NCBI RefSeq assembly: GCF_900607225.1
Contig: NZ_LR027842.1
Span: forward strand, 1-64,000
From: [Pseudopropionibacterium] massiliense
GTDB lineage: Bacteria > Actinomycetota > Actinomycetes > Propionibacteriales > Propionibacteriaceae
Reading direction: 5' to 3'
Length of the DNA stretch: 64,000 nt
Below, one piece after another: positions 1 through 8,850 of the stretch. Made by a program: the position numbers and the translations under genes. The stretch's first letter is position 1, and each line of letters opens with the position of its first letter. Under the pieces are notes generated by a model. That model was not told the DNA's origin. It saw only the letters and a list, made by a program, of their open reading frames with translations, and ran no database searches.

Positions 1-1709
1 GGCCTGTTGCTCCGGGGTGGCGTCCTTCGGTGATCAGGTCGCGGCCTTCCAGGGTGCGGCGGATCCGGGTCCAGCGGCCCTTCAGGAACTGCGGTGTCGG
101 TTCAAACACCTCCGGATCGGTCCGTTTGGTTAGTTCCTCCAGCCAGGGCCAGGGGATGGTGTCGGGGGGCATGGCGGCGGCCAGTCGAAGCACCTGCAAG
201 GAGCCGGGGAGGGTGTGTTCCAGGTCGGTGAGTGACTGATCGAGGATCACCGACAACAGTTTCTCACGATGCTCGATCCGGGTTTTGCTGTCATCGTCTA
301 GCATGGTGTCGCTTGCGGTCAGGTTCCGGGAACGCAGATGGGTCAGGTAGTCACGGACCGTGTCCTCCGGGTGGGTGGACAGATACACCCCGGCCTGCTC
401 AACCGCCAGGGTGAACCCGTCGAGCAGCTCCGCCAACTCCTCGGCGGCCGCCCGGTCATCCTCACTACGAAAATCAGCACGACGATCCCCCTTGTGGTCG
501 GGTTGGAAAGCCCGCAACAGGGAAACGGACTCGTTGATGCTCAACCCTTGGAGGTGGATCTGTTCCAGACGGGTGGAACCAGCGAAATCCTCCGTGCCGA
601 GACGGGTGGTCACCGCCACGTGCATATCACTGTCCTGCGGCAACACACCCACCTGGACATCGGTCAGCAGAGCCGCTTCGGAGACATTGAGGCTTATTCA
701 CAGCCATCCTCAAGTGCGCTCTGACTAGGGGTTTCGCTGGTCGACGCGTCGCCTGTGAATAAGCCTCATTGTCGAGTATCACCAACACATGACCTTTGGT
801 GGTGCGGCGCCGCAACTCCATCAACACGTGCCTGCCCGTGAGTTCCGGATCACCCCGGGCCTCCTCAGGAAGCAGAAGACCTGGCAGCTCCGGGGCGAGC
901 CGGGCCAGCAGGGGCAGCATCTCCCTCGCCCCTTCCGCGGGAACCTGCCAGATACCTCCCGCATAGCGACCCCGATACCGGTTCCCGTAATGCCTGACCA
1001 ACTCGGTTTTACCGATACCACCCAAACCCCGCACCGCGGTCACCACACCAATGCTCGACGACGACGCCAACACCGCACCAAGCCGGGAAAGTTCCCGTGT
1101 ACGACCCACGAACCGGGACGTACCACGCACCAGATTCCCGGGAGTCGCGTCCCAACGGCGACGATTCTGTCTCTGCCGATACAGCTCATCACCCAAGGCA
1201 CGAACCCGCGCCTCCGCACCCTCCAAGACGGCATCGGCATCACGGCTGAACACATCCTTCAGTTCTTGACCCTGCATCCCCGTCACCCGGTCATGCCAGT
1301 CCCGATGCTCCTGATCGGGCTGATCCCACACGGTGGTGTCCTCCAGAAACACCGGCACCAACCCATCCCGGGAATCCGGACCCACCGGTTTGACCTCGTA
1401 CTCCCGGAACTCCCACAAACAGAAATCACTCTCGAAATACGGTTTGGACACACACGCCAACAACACCTCGGCCTCACGCACCGCCCACGCCAACTGGGTC
1501 CGCCACTCCTCCCGAGTCCTCAACCCATGCCGATCAAAGAACACCTCGAACCCGTCATCAAGAACCTCCTCAGCCTCCCGACGCAAAGCCTCCACCAACC
1601 GCTCCACCCACCCCCCGACATCATCCCGACGGGAATAACTCACAAACACCGAATACCTGGAACACCCAGAAGAGCTGGGGCTCTCAGGGCTCGTTGGCGG
1701 CATCGACAC
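1..1709 (-). pseudogene. TIR-NB-ARC (STAND) immune-type protein, interrupted by a MITE-like insertion and cut by the window edge
   Basis: The gene starts at a GTG at 1709 behind a GGGAGG ribosome-binding site. The readable product begins with a TIR domain (residues about 18-130; FVSYSRRDD, and the putative NADase glutamate E100 in LWEF), followed by a NB-ARC P-loop GLGGIGKTE (228-236) and Walker B HVLVILDN (307-314). At this point a 77-bp insertion shifts the frame, and the predicted product stops after 360 residues (stop at 627). Between about 688 and position 1 the original frame resumes (VSEAALLTDVQVG, then a NB-ARC winged-helix-like stretch) and is open to the window edge. Removing the insertion plus one copy of its 5-bp duplication restores one continuous frame. 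TIR-STAND proteins are known NAD-depleting anti-phage effectors. This copy is probably inactive as a full-length sensor, unless the truncated TIR/P-loop half keeps a role. Confidence 0.82.
690..766. mobile_element. 77-bp MITE-like element with 14-bp perfect terminal inverted repeats
   Basis: The ends are AGGCTTATTCACAG (690-703) and its exact reverse complement (753-766). CATTG flanks both sides (685-689 and 767-771), as expected of a 5-bp target duplication. It has no coding capacity. The interior resembles, in inverted orientation, the interior of the element at 26114-26189, so this is a family and not a chance palindrome. It lies inside the TIR-NB-ARC gene just after Walker B. Confidence 0.8.
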
Positions 1710-2107
1710 GACAAACCTCCCAAAACCTCGCTGAACAACCTGTACGAACCCTACTGACGGACAAAACCCCCAACGAGCCCGGACAGGCCAGCCCCACCCG
1801 CAGGTCGGGACCTTCTACCGGCCGCCAGAAGCGATTCCGACACAGCCACTCACTTCGCTCACGCGCTGGCTCAACCAGCTTGTGGAGACAGGCTCCGACA
1901 CGGGCCTTTCCTTCGTCGCGGCCCGGCAGGGGTCGGCTGATCCCGGCTCCTCCCGTGTGCCGAGTTCGCTGGTCTTCTTGTCGTCCGCTTGCCAATCCGA
2001 CGGTGGCGCTTGTCTTCGCGTCGTTCGCCAGCGCTGTAGCGCAAGCAGACGACCGTAAGGCAGGCGAACCGGCGGGCAGGGGCGATGACCCCGACCCGGC
2101 ACCCGGC
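1710..2107. repeat. Intergenic stretch with degenerate copies of dispersed repeat families A and B
   Basis: No gene is supported here. About 1850-1935 carries a worn copy of family A (a GGCTCAACC...TTCGTCGCGGCCCGG signature). About 1970-2082 carries a copy of family B, recognised by its core CAGCGCTGTAGCGC and flanking TCGTCCGCTTGCC-type arms. The stretch separates the 5' end of the TIR-NB-ARC gene from the 3' end of the RyR-domain gene. Confidence 0.55.
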
Positions 2108-3685
2108 TCAGCCGGCGTCGGCCGGGGCGGTTGCCAGTTCTATGTGCGCGGCGGCCAGGATGCGCGGCAGGTGGCGCATGATCGCGATGTCGTAGTGCTG
2201 GACATCCTTGATCTCGTTCCAGGGTTTGGCCCATTTGTGGTCCCCGCGACCGTTGCGGCGTTCGTGAATGGCCCAGCGACGGTGCTCCAGCCGGCCGAGT
2301 TCCTCAAGCAGTGCCTCGTCCAGCAGCACCCCTCCCTCCTCCGTGGGGCGCCGCCACGTCAGGCCCGTCGCGGCGTGGGTGACCGCGCTGCCCGTGATGG
2401 CCGCCCGGTTGCTGGCCCTGTTGAAATCGTCCAGGTCCTCCCACAGCTTCAGCGCCAGCGGCGAGCCCGTCGCGTTGTCCGTCTCCTCGCCGATCCTCTG
2501 GTAGGCCAGGTGCACCTGCGGGGCCAGCAGCTCCACCAGCTCCGGGGTGAGCAGCGGGTCGTGGCCGGCGGGCCGGCGGGGCGTGAAACCGGCGCGGGCG
2601 GCCAGCACCGGCAGCCGCGACGCCAGTTCGAGGGCCGTCAACCAGGTGCCCGGAGTCCTGTCCCGGCCGAGCCACCCCAGTATTCGCGACGCCATCGCGG
2701 CCAGCTCCGCCGGGGCCAGCAGGATCGCCGACGGCTCCCGCACCCCACCGGGGGCCAGCTCCACCGACCCCGTCGCGAGCAGCTCCCCGCAGGCCCCGGC
2801 GAGCCCCGTCAGCTGCCCCCGCAGCTCCTCCGACTGCGCCTCCCAGACCGCCCGGCCCTCCGGGGAGCGGACGACATCGGCGAGGATCGGCCCCTCGGGC
2901 CGGGTGGCCTCGGCGTCCGCGGCACCCAGCCAGGCGGCGTCGTCCAGGATCAACCGGGCCAGCTGCTGCGTCGGCGAGAACCGCGGATCCAGGGCCAGCA
3001 CCGCCGACTCCTCCAGCGTGAACTGCGCCACCCCGGGCAACTGCGGCCAGCGGATCCCACCGGGGGTGATCATCGCGACCCGCGCCTTCCGCACGTCCCG
3101 GGCCACCGCGGCCGCGACGACGGGGGTCAGCATCTCGTCGGCGCAGGCGACGATCACCGCAGGCCCGGTCGGGGTGCCCCGACCGGGTGGGGGAGCGTCC
3201 CAGCCGGCCAGCAGCTCATTGATCCGCCGCAGCACCGGTTCGGGCCGCAGCGACCCCTGCGACCACGAGATCCGCGCCGCCCCGCCCGCCCAGTCGGCCA
3301 CGTCGCGGGCCCAGGTCTCGTCGCGGCCCACGCAGTGCACAACCATCGGCTGGCCCGGTTCGGACCAGCCCGCCACCAGCTCCTCGGCGATGGTGGCGTT
3401 CAGGGGTCCGTCGCCGACGATCACCGGCGGCGGCGCCACCCGCTCCGGGGTCGACGGCGACGCGACCGCCAGCACCAGCCGCGCCAGCCGCCTCCCGTAG
3501 GCGGCGGCCCGCACCCGCGGATGCCCCTCCCACAGCGCCGCGACCGCCTCGTCGCGGAAGACGACCTCGATCGTCGCGTCCCCGGGGACGGCCAGCCGCT
3601 CGGTGAGCAGCCCCGCCGTGACGTCGTCGTGGACATCGGGGCCGATCCGCCGCGGCCCGGGTGTTGCAATGGCATCCTGAGGCAT
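2108..3685 (-). CDS. Rossmann-like protein with two C-terminal RyR-type repeats, probable conflict/defence protein
   Basis: The product has 525 residues. A Rossmann/TrkA-like segment lies near residues 85-120 (VIVGDGPLNATIAEELV). The C-terminus carries two stretches resembling bacterial RyR (ryanodine-receptor) repeats, at about 386-430 (VHLAYQRIG...LWEDLDDFNRASNR) and about 460-510 (LGRLEHRRWAIHERRNGR...PWNEI...YD...LPRILAA). In bacteria, RyR domains are often found next to nucleotide-signalling and conflict genes. The frame is open further upstream, but the ATG at 3685 places the start 35 bp from the divergent CHAT gene, and no strong Shine-Dalgarno site is visible, so a leaderless start is possible. 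The domain call rests on motif reading, and the second repeat is degenerate. A ligand-sensing partner of the CHAT protease is inference only. Confidence 0.62.
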   Translation of the reverse strand: MPQDAIATPGPRRIGPDVHDDVTAGLLTERLAVPGDATIEVVFRDEAVAALWEGHPRVRAAAYGRRLARLVLAVASPSTPERVAPPPVIVGDGPLNATIAEELVAGWSEPGQPMVVHCVGRDETWARDVADWAGGAARISWSQGSLRPEPVLRRINELLAGWDAPPPGRGTPTGPAVIVACADEMLTPVVAAAVARDVRKARVAMITPGGIRWPQLPGVAQFTLEESAVLALDPRFSPTQQLARLILDDAAWLGAADAEATRPEGPILADVVRSPEGRAVWEAQSEELRGQLTGLAGACGELLATGSVELAPGGVREPSAILLAPAELAAMASRILGWLGRDRTPGTWLTALELASRLPVLAARAGFTPRRPAGHDPLLTPELVELLAPQVHLAYQRIGEETDNATGSPLALKLWEDLDDFNRASNRAAITGSAVTHAATGLTWRRPTEEGGVLLDEALLEELGRLEHRRWAIHERRNGRGDHKWAKPWNEIKDVQHYDIAIMRHLPRILAAAHIELATAPADAG

Positions 3686-3720
3686 GGGACAAGTCTGGCA
3701 TCCGCGTGGAAGGGCGTGAC

Positions 3721-4950
3721 GTGGAGGAAACGGGACGGTGCGGCCGGGTGGTGCAGATCGTCGGCGACGGCGCGGACGGCGACTGGGTGACGTGGCGCTG
3801 GAACGACCCCGCCCGCCCGGTCGGGGTGCATCGCGTCGAGGGGCTCCGGGATGCGGTCGCGGCGTTCCGCGCCGCCCTGCCCCGGGAACCGGACCCGGAC
3901 AGGAAGAAGAACCGCGACAGCCCGCGGCGGCTCGCGACCTCCGGAACCGTGAGCCGGCAGGACGTCCTGGGGAGGCTGGGGCTGTACGGCCCCCTGACCC
4001 GCTGCGACGACGAGCTGGAGCTGATGCGGGCGTTGTCGCGGGCGCTGCTGCCCGGCGACCTGCGCCGCCAGCTGATCGAGGCGGCGGCCGGCGGGCAACG
4101 CGTGGCGGTGCGGGTGGCGCCCAGCCCGCCCGCCGCCGTCGTGCCGTGGGGGCTGCTGGTGCTCGATGACGATGACATGCGGCTGCTGGATGTCGCCGAC
4201 GTTTCCTGGATCGCCCCGGTCCTGCCCCGCGACATCGACCCGGACGCACCCGGCGCCACCCCCGCGACGCCTGGCCGGGCGCTGCACGTCGTCGACCCGA
4301 GAACCAGCAGCGGACGGGTGCTATCGGAGAACTTCGACCCCTGCGGCTGTCACGGGCACGGCGCGGAACAGTTCTCCGCCGGGTACAGCGGCCTTGAGAA
4401 GCTCCGGGCCCTCCTCGAAACGGAGGCCGGGAACATCGCGCGACTGCTCATGATCGGGCACTGCGCCAGAGAGGCCCGGGACACCGCCGACACCATTTTC
4501 CTCGTGGGCGACGGGAAGGCGAACAGGCTGCGGGCCTCGCGGCTGGTGCGGGAGGCCGGGAGGTGGCGGATGCCGCCCAGGGTCGGGGTGGTGGCGTGCG
4601 CCTCGGGCACCGACCTGACCCAGCACGAACCCTTCGGGCTCGGCACCGCGCTGCTGATCAACGGCGCCGAGGTGGTGCACGCGACCCTGTGGACGCTGCC
4701 CACCGATCACGCCATCGGGTTGGTGGACACCAAGGCGGTGGGGGCCTTCGAATGGTTGGCTCAGGCCGTCGACCACGCCCAGTCCGACGCCGACCCGGTC
4801 GCCTCGCTGTGCGGCCTGCAACGCCGGAAACTCGCCGCCTGGCGGAGGAAACCCGACCTGGGATCCTCCCCGCTGCTGTGGGGCGCGTTGATCACCATGA
4901 CGGCCCCCGCCGGGCGTCGTCGGAATCCCGGTTTCGCCCGGACCACGTAA
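3721..4950 (+). CDS. CHAT-domain (caspase-like) protease
   Basis: The product has 409 residues from a GTG at 3721, with GGAAG about 9 nt upstream. The C-terminal two thirds matches the CHAT (caspase HetF associated with TPRs) fold: PWGLL before the core, the catalytic histidine in MIGHCARE (H247), the catalytic cysteine in VVACASG (C293) about 46 residues later, and the LWTLP strand typical of CHAT. The first about 120 residues are unfamiliar and contain no TPRs. CHAT proteases are effector or signal-processing proteases in several bacterial immune systems. The gene is divergent from the RyR-repeat gene with only 35 bp between starts, so they may share regulation. The TIR-NB-ARC gene lies beyond it. 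Catalysis is predicted from visible residues, and the target is unknown. Confidence 0.75.
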   Translation: MEETGRCGRVVQIVGDGADGDWVTWRWNDPARPVGVHRVEGLRDAVAAFRAALPREPDPDRKKNRDSPRRLATSGTVSRQDVLGRLGLYGPLTRCDDELELMRALSRALLPGDLRRQLIEAAAGGQRVAVRVAPSPPAAVVPWGLLVLDDDDMRLLDVADVSWIAPVLPRDIDPDAPGATPATPGRALHVVDPRTSSGRVLSENFDPCGCHGHGAEQFSAGYSGLEKLRALLETEAGNIARLLMIGHCAREARDTADTIFLVGDGKANRLRASRLVREAGRWRMPPRVGVVACASGTDLTQHEPFGLGTALLINGAEVVHATLWTLPTDHAIGLVDTKAVGAFEWLAQAVDHAQSDADPVASLCGLQRRKLAAWRRKPDLGSSPLLWGALITMTAPAGRRRNPGFARTT

Positions 4951-5015
4951 TCCGTGGCCTATGAGATTCACCCTCGTGGACGAGTCGCCCGCCTTCAGCG
5001 CATAATCTGGGGCTT

Positions 5016-7361
5016 ATGGAACAGCAGGATCAGCAGCCGGTGCCCGAACCGGAGAAGAAGCGCAAACGCGCGTCGAAACGCCCGAAGTCCCGCGCCCGGA
5101 AGATTCTGGCGAGGACCGGGCTGGCGATGCTCGTGTTGTTCCTCGTCGCGAGTCTGGCGGGGGTGGGCGCTTTTCTATACCTGTACGCGACGACGAAACT
5201 GCCGGATCCGAACAGCGACTTCACCACCAACACCACGTTCATCTACTACAACGACGGGCAGGAGCAGCTCGGCTCACTGGCCGTGCAGAACCGCATCACC
5301 CTCGAGTACGACCAGATGCCGCAGGTGATGAAGAACGCGGTGGTGGCGGCCGAGAACTCCACCTTCTTCACCGACCCGGGGTTCTCCCTGCCCGGCATGC
5401 TCCGCGGGTTGTGGACCATCGCCCGGGGAGGTGACGTGCAGGGCGGCTCCACCATCACACAGCAGTACATCAAGATCCTCTACCTGAGTTCCGAACGCAC
5501 CGCGGGCCGCAAGGTCCGGGAGCTGATCCTGGCCATGAAGATGGGCCGGGAGGTGCCGAAGGAGAAGATCCTGGAGGGCTACCTCAACACCATCTACTTC
5601 GGCCGGGGCGCCTACGGCATCGAGGCGGCCGCCAAGTCGTACTTCCTGAAGTCGGCCTCCGAACTCAGCCTGTCCGAGGCCGCGACCCTCGCCGCCATCC
5701 TCAACAACCCCGCCGGCCTCAACCCGTCCGCGGGCGACAAGAGCAGGGAACGGCTCCTGGGCCGCTACCAGTACGTGCTCGACCAGATGCTGGAGAACGG
5801 CTACATCAACCAGGCCGATCACGACGCGGCCCGGCCGGCCCTCCCCGAGTTCCCGGAGGTGCCCGTCTCCGACCGCTACGGCGGCCCGAAGGGATTCCTC
5901 GTGGCCCAGGTGGAGCAGGAGCTGTCGAACCTCGGTTTCAGCGACGCCGAGGTGCAGGGCGGCGGCCTGAAGGTGGTCACCACCCTCGACAAGAACATGC
6001 AGGACGCCGCCGTCGCCACCGCGCAGAAGTACACGGAGGAGGCCGCGACCAAGGCGAAACCCCAGCAGGACGCGTCCCAGCTGCACGTCGCGATCTCGTC
6101 GATCGACACCGCCACCGGAGGGGTGTTGGCGATGTACGGCGGCCCCGATTACACGCAGAACTCCCGCAACTGGTCGACGACGCCGCGTCCGGCGGCGTCC
6201 ACGTTCAAGTCGTTCGCGACCGTGGCGGGGCTGCGCAACGGCTACTCCCTGGACAGCACCCTCAAGGGCGACACGTTCACCCCGCGCGGCGACGGCGTCC
6301 CGATCCGCAACGAGTTCAACGAACAGTACGGTGACGTGACGCTGCGCAAGGCCGTCGCGGAATCCATCAACACGGCGTTCGTGGACATGACCGAGTCCAT
6401 GAACAACGGGGCCGGCGCCGTCATCCAGGCCGCCAACGACGCGGGCGCGCCGACCGGGGCCGGCTGGGACGCCAACAACCGCATCGCCCTGGGGGCCGCC
6501 GAGGTGAGCCCGCTGAACATGGCGAACGCCTACGCCACCCTCGCGGATTCCGGGAAACGCAAGGAGGCCCACTTCGTGGCGAAGGTGTTGGATCGCAACG
6601 GCAACGCCGTCTACGAGGCGAAGAACGAGGCCACCCAGGCCGTCGAGGAGAACGTGGCGGCCAACGTCACCGACGCCCTGACCTCCGTCGTCGAGGAGGG
6701 CACCGGCACGAAGGCGTCGCAGCTGAACCGGCCCGTCGCGGGCAAGACCGGAACCAACGGCGTCGAGGACACCATCACGTCCGCGTGGTTCGTCGGCTAC
6801 ACCCGGCAGATCTCCACGGCCGTCATGTACGTCGCGGGCGACTCCGGCAACGAGGACCTCGACGCCTACAAGAAACCCGGGGACAAGACCTTCTTCGGCT
6901 CCACCTATCCGTTGACGACGTGGGTGGAGTACATGCAGACCGCCACCAAGGGGCAGGAGGTCAAGCAGTTCGACAAGGCCAAACCGATCCAGGGGAAGTC
7001 GACCGCACCCACGGAGGCCCCCAGCAGCCAGAGCGCCCAACCCACCGAGAGCGCCCAACCGACCCAGAGCGCCCAACCCACCCCTGAACCGTCGGTCGAG
7101 GGCCGGCGGCCCACATCCGAGCCCAGCAACTCGGAAGGCGGTCGGGGCACGCCCACGTCGTCGCCTAGTCGCGGCACCAGGTCGTCGCAGTGGCCCACCA
7201 CCCAGCCGACCAACGGCGGCAGGGCGACGCAGCAACCGACGGGTGGGAGAAACACCCAGCCGACCAATCCCGGCAACGACGAGCGAGGCCCCGGCGGCGG
7301 CCAGCAGGGAGACGGGGACGGCCAGCGGGGCAACAGCGGCCGTGAACGGGACGGGGGCTGA
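5016..7361 (+). CDS. ponA: Bifunctional penicillin-binding protein, PonA1 type (class A PBP)
   Basis: This 781-residue enzyme polymerises and cross-links peptidoglycan at the membrane. A basic cytoplasmic tail precedes one transmembrane segment (about 33-58). The GT51 glycosyltransferase domain has its catalytic Glu in AAENSTFF (E113). The transpeptidase domain has STFK (S395), SIN and KTG (K577). The last about 130 residues are a Ser/Pro/Thr/Gly-rich tail with SAQPTxS repeats, probably a wall-spanning linker. A CATAAT hexamer lies 9 nt before the ATG with no ribosome-binding site, suggesting a leaderless or very short leader. The next gene on the same strand is the GT-C-like membrane protein that also follows ponA1 in mycobacteria (Rv0051). 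Confidence 0.93.
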   Translation: MEQQDQQPVPEPEKKRKRASKRPKSRARKILARTGLAMLVLFLVASLAGVGAFLYLYATTKLPDPNSDFTTNTTFIYYNDGQEQLGSLAVQNRITLEYDQMPQVMKNAVVAAENSTFFTDPGFSLPGMLRGLWTIARGGDVQGGSTITQQYIKILYLSSERTAGRKVRELILAMKMGREVPKEKILEGYLNTIYFGRGAYGIEAAAKSYFLKSASELSLSEAATLAAILNNPAGLNPSAGDKSRERLLGRYQYVLDQMLENGYINQADHDAARPALPEFPEVPVSDRYGGPKGFLVAQVEQELSNLGFSDAEVQGGGLKVVTTLDKNMQDAAVATAQKYTEEAATKAKPQQDASQLHVAISSIDTATGGVLAMYGGPDYTQNSRNWSTTPRPAASTFKSFATVAGLRNGYSLDSTLKGDTFTPRGDGVPIRNEFNEQYGDVTLRKAVAESINTAFVDMTESMNNGAGAVIQAANDAGAPTGAGWDANNRIALGAAEVSPLNMANAYATLADSGKRKEAHFVAKVLDRNGNAVYEAKNEATQAVEENVAANVTDALTSVVEEGTGTKASQLNRPVAGKTGTNGVEDTITSAWFVGYTRQISTAVMYVAGDSGNEDLDAYKKPGDKTFFGSTYPLTTWVEYMQTATKGQEVKQFDKAKPIQGKSTAPTEAPSSQSAQPTESAQPTQSAQPTPEPSVEGRRPTSEPSNSEGGRGTPTSSPSRGTRSSQWPTTQPTNGGRATQQPTGGRNTQPTNPGNDERGPGGGQQGDGDGQRGNSGRERDGG

Positions 7362-7467
7362 CGAGGGGACGCCCCCGCGTCATCGGGGTTTCCGTCCCCC
7401 GTCCGCGGTCGTGTCATCGCGGTCCATGGCTGCCTGGATCTGTTCACGCAGCCTCTAAGGTGTTCGC

Positions 7468-8850
7468 ATGAACAGTGCGCTGCTGGAGGGTCTCGGAGGG
7501 CCGGCCGGGCGTTACGCCCGGCGTTCGGGACCGTGGTTCGATCCACTGCCGTGGTCGCTGCTGGTCGCGACGGCGCTGTTCGTGGTCTGTTCGCTGCGGC
7601 AGATACCGTGCGTCCAGACCACCGAGGGGGCCCGGGTCAACGCGTTCATCATGCTCTGCTACTCGGATGTGCCGCTGGCGTGGGCGAGCAGCGGTTTCGC
7701 GCTCGGCTCCCATCCCCTCGACGGCGGAAGAATGCTCTACCCGCCGCTGCTCGGTCTGCTGCTGTTCGTCGCGATCTGGATCTCCGGTCTGCTCGGGGCC
7801 CCCGTCGGCGTGTCGCTGGGGGTGCAGGCACAGCTCGACGGCGCGCAGGTGTTCTACGCCGTCTGCATGGTGCTGCTGTTCGCATGTTTCCTGCTGTGGG
7901 TGCTGTGCCAGACCTTCATGGGGCGTGATTCACGAGGAGGCCGGTACCGCTCCTGGGATGGCATGTGGCTGGCGGCCTCGCCCGTGGTCCTGGCCTCCGG
8001 GCTGGTGTCGTGGGACCTGTTCGCGGTCTCGCTGACGGCCCTCGGGCTGCTGCTGTTCTCCAAGGGACGGCCGGTGTGGTCGGGGATCGTGCTCGGACTC
8101 GCGGTCTGCGCGGGCCTGGTGGCGATCGCGGTGGTGCTGGCGGTGACCCTGGCCTTTGCGCTTCGGGGCCCGGTCGGGAAGGCCGGGGCGTTTCTCGGAG
8201 CCGCGACGGCCACCGTCGCGGCGCTGCACCTGCCGTTGCTGATCCTGAACTGGGAGGCCGTCGCCGGGTACTACCAGGGCGAGGCGACGAAGGCCCTGTC
8301 CTACGGGTCGCTGTTCTACCTCGGGCGTCTGTTCGGCTGGGATGTGCGGGCCGCGGGGTCGCTGGGGCTGATGCTGACGGCACTGCTGTTGCTGGTCATG
8401 GTGGCCTGGCTCTACCTGCGGGGACACCGGCCGCGCGTCGGCACCCTGGTGGTGTTGTTCGTGTTCCCGACGGTGCTGTTCGGCGCCACCTACGCCCCCC
8501 AGACCGCGCTGTGGCTGCTGCTGGCGCTGCTGGTGGGGCGTCCCTGCCGCCCGGAATGGGTGGCCTTCACCCTCACCCAGGTGATCTACTGGGCCGCGAT
8601 CTGGGGATACCTGGCCGGGCATCTCAACTCGAACCCGAACATCTACTTCGCCACCATCATCCTGCGGATCGTCGTGGAGGTATGGATCTTCGTCTCCTGC
8701 CTGCGTGACGCCGCCGATCCGGACCGCGATCCGCTGCGCACCCCGCAGGTCGCCGACCCGATCGGCGGGGTGCTGAACGAGGTCGCGGGCCCGGCCCCTA
8801 CCCGTTCCCCGGCGCGTCCCGGTGGTCGTGGATCCCCTTGTTCAGGATGA
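7468..8850 (+). CDS. Polytopic membrane protein, GT-C/GT87-like, partner of ponA
   Basis: The product has 460 residues, with about ten hydrophobic helices and an extracytoplasmic loop early in the protein, as in GT-C mannosyltransferase-like families (DUF2029/GT87). It starts at an ATG behind TAAGGTG. It lies directly downstream of ponA on the same strand, as Rv0051 follows ponA1 in M. tuberculosis, which suggests a role in envelope glycan assembly. No catalytic residue can be assigned with certainty. Its 3' end overlaps the convergent hipA gene by 53 bp, so the last about 17 residues are antisense to HipA coding sequence. Confidence 0.7.
   Translation: MNSALLEGLGGPAGRYARRSGPWFDPLPWSLLVATALFVVCSLRQIPCVQTTEGARVNAFIMLCYSDVPLAWASSGFALGSHPLDGGRMLYPPLLGLLLFVAIWISGLLGAPVGVSLGVQAQLDGAQVFYAVCMVLLFACFLLWVLCQTFMGRDSRGGRYRSWDGMWLAASPVVLASGLVSWDLFAVSLTALGLLLFSKGRPVWSGIVLGLAVCAGLVAIAVVLAVTLAFALRGPVGKAGAFLGAATATVAALHLPLLILNWEAVAGYYQGEATKALSYGSLFYLGRLFGWDVRAAGSLGLMLTALLLLVMVAWLYLRGHRPRVGTLVVLFVFPTVLFGATYAPQTALWLLLALLVGRPCRPEWVAFTLTQVIYWAAIWGYLAGHLNSNPNIYFATIILRIVVEVWIFVSCLRDAADPDRDPLRTPQVADPIGGVLNEVAGPAPTRSPARPGGRGSPCSG

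Noticed and set aside
1694-3790. A 698-residue plus-strand frame over the RyR gene
   Set aside because: Composition is Arg/Gly/Pro-rich low complexity typical of high-GC antisense frames, with no recognisable motif.
3686-4249. Long upstream extension of the RyR-domain reading frame on the minus strand
   Set aside because: It is an antisense shadow of the CHAT gene with Arg/Pro/Ala-rich composition. The ATG at 3685 fits better.
7000-7340. The repetitive Ser/Gln/Pro/Thr tail of PonA as a possible separate element
   Set aside because: It is in frame with ponA, and such tails are common in class A PBPs of actinobacteria.
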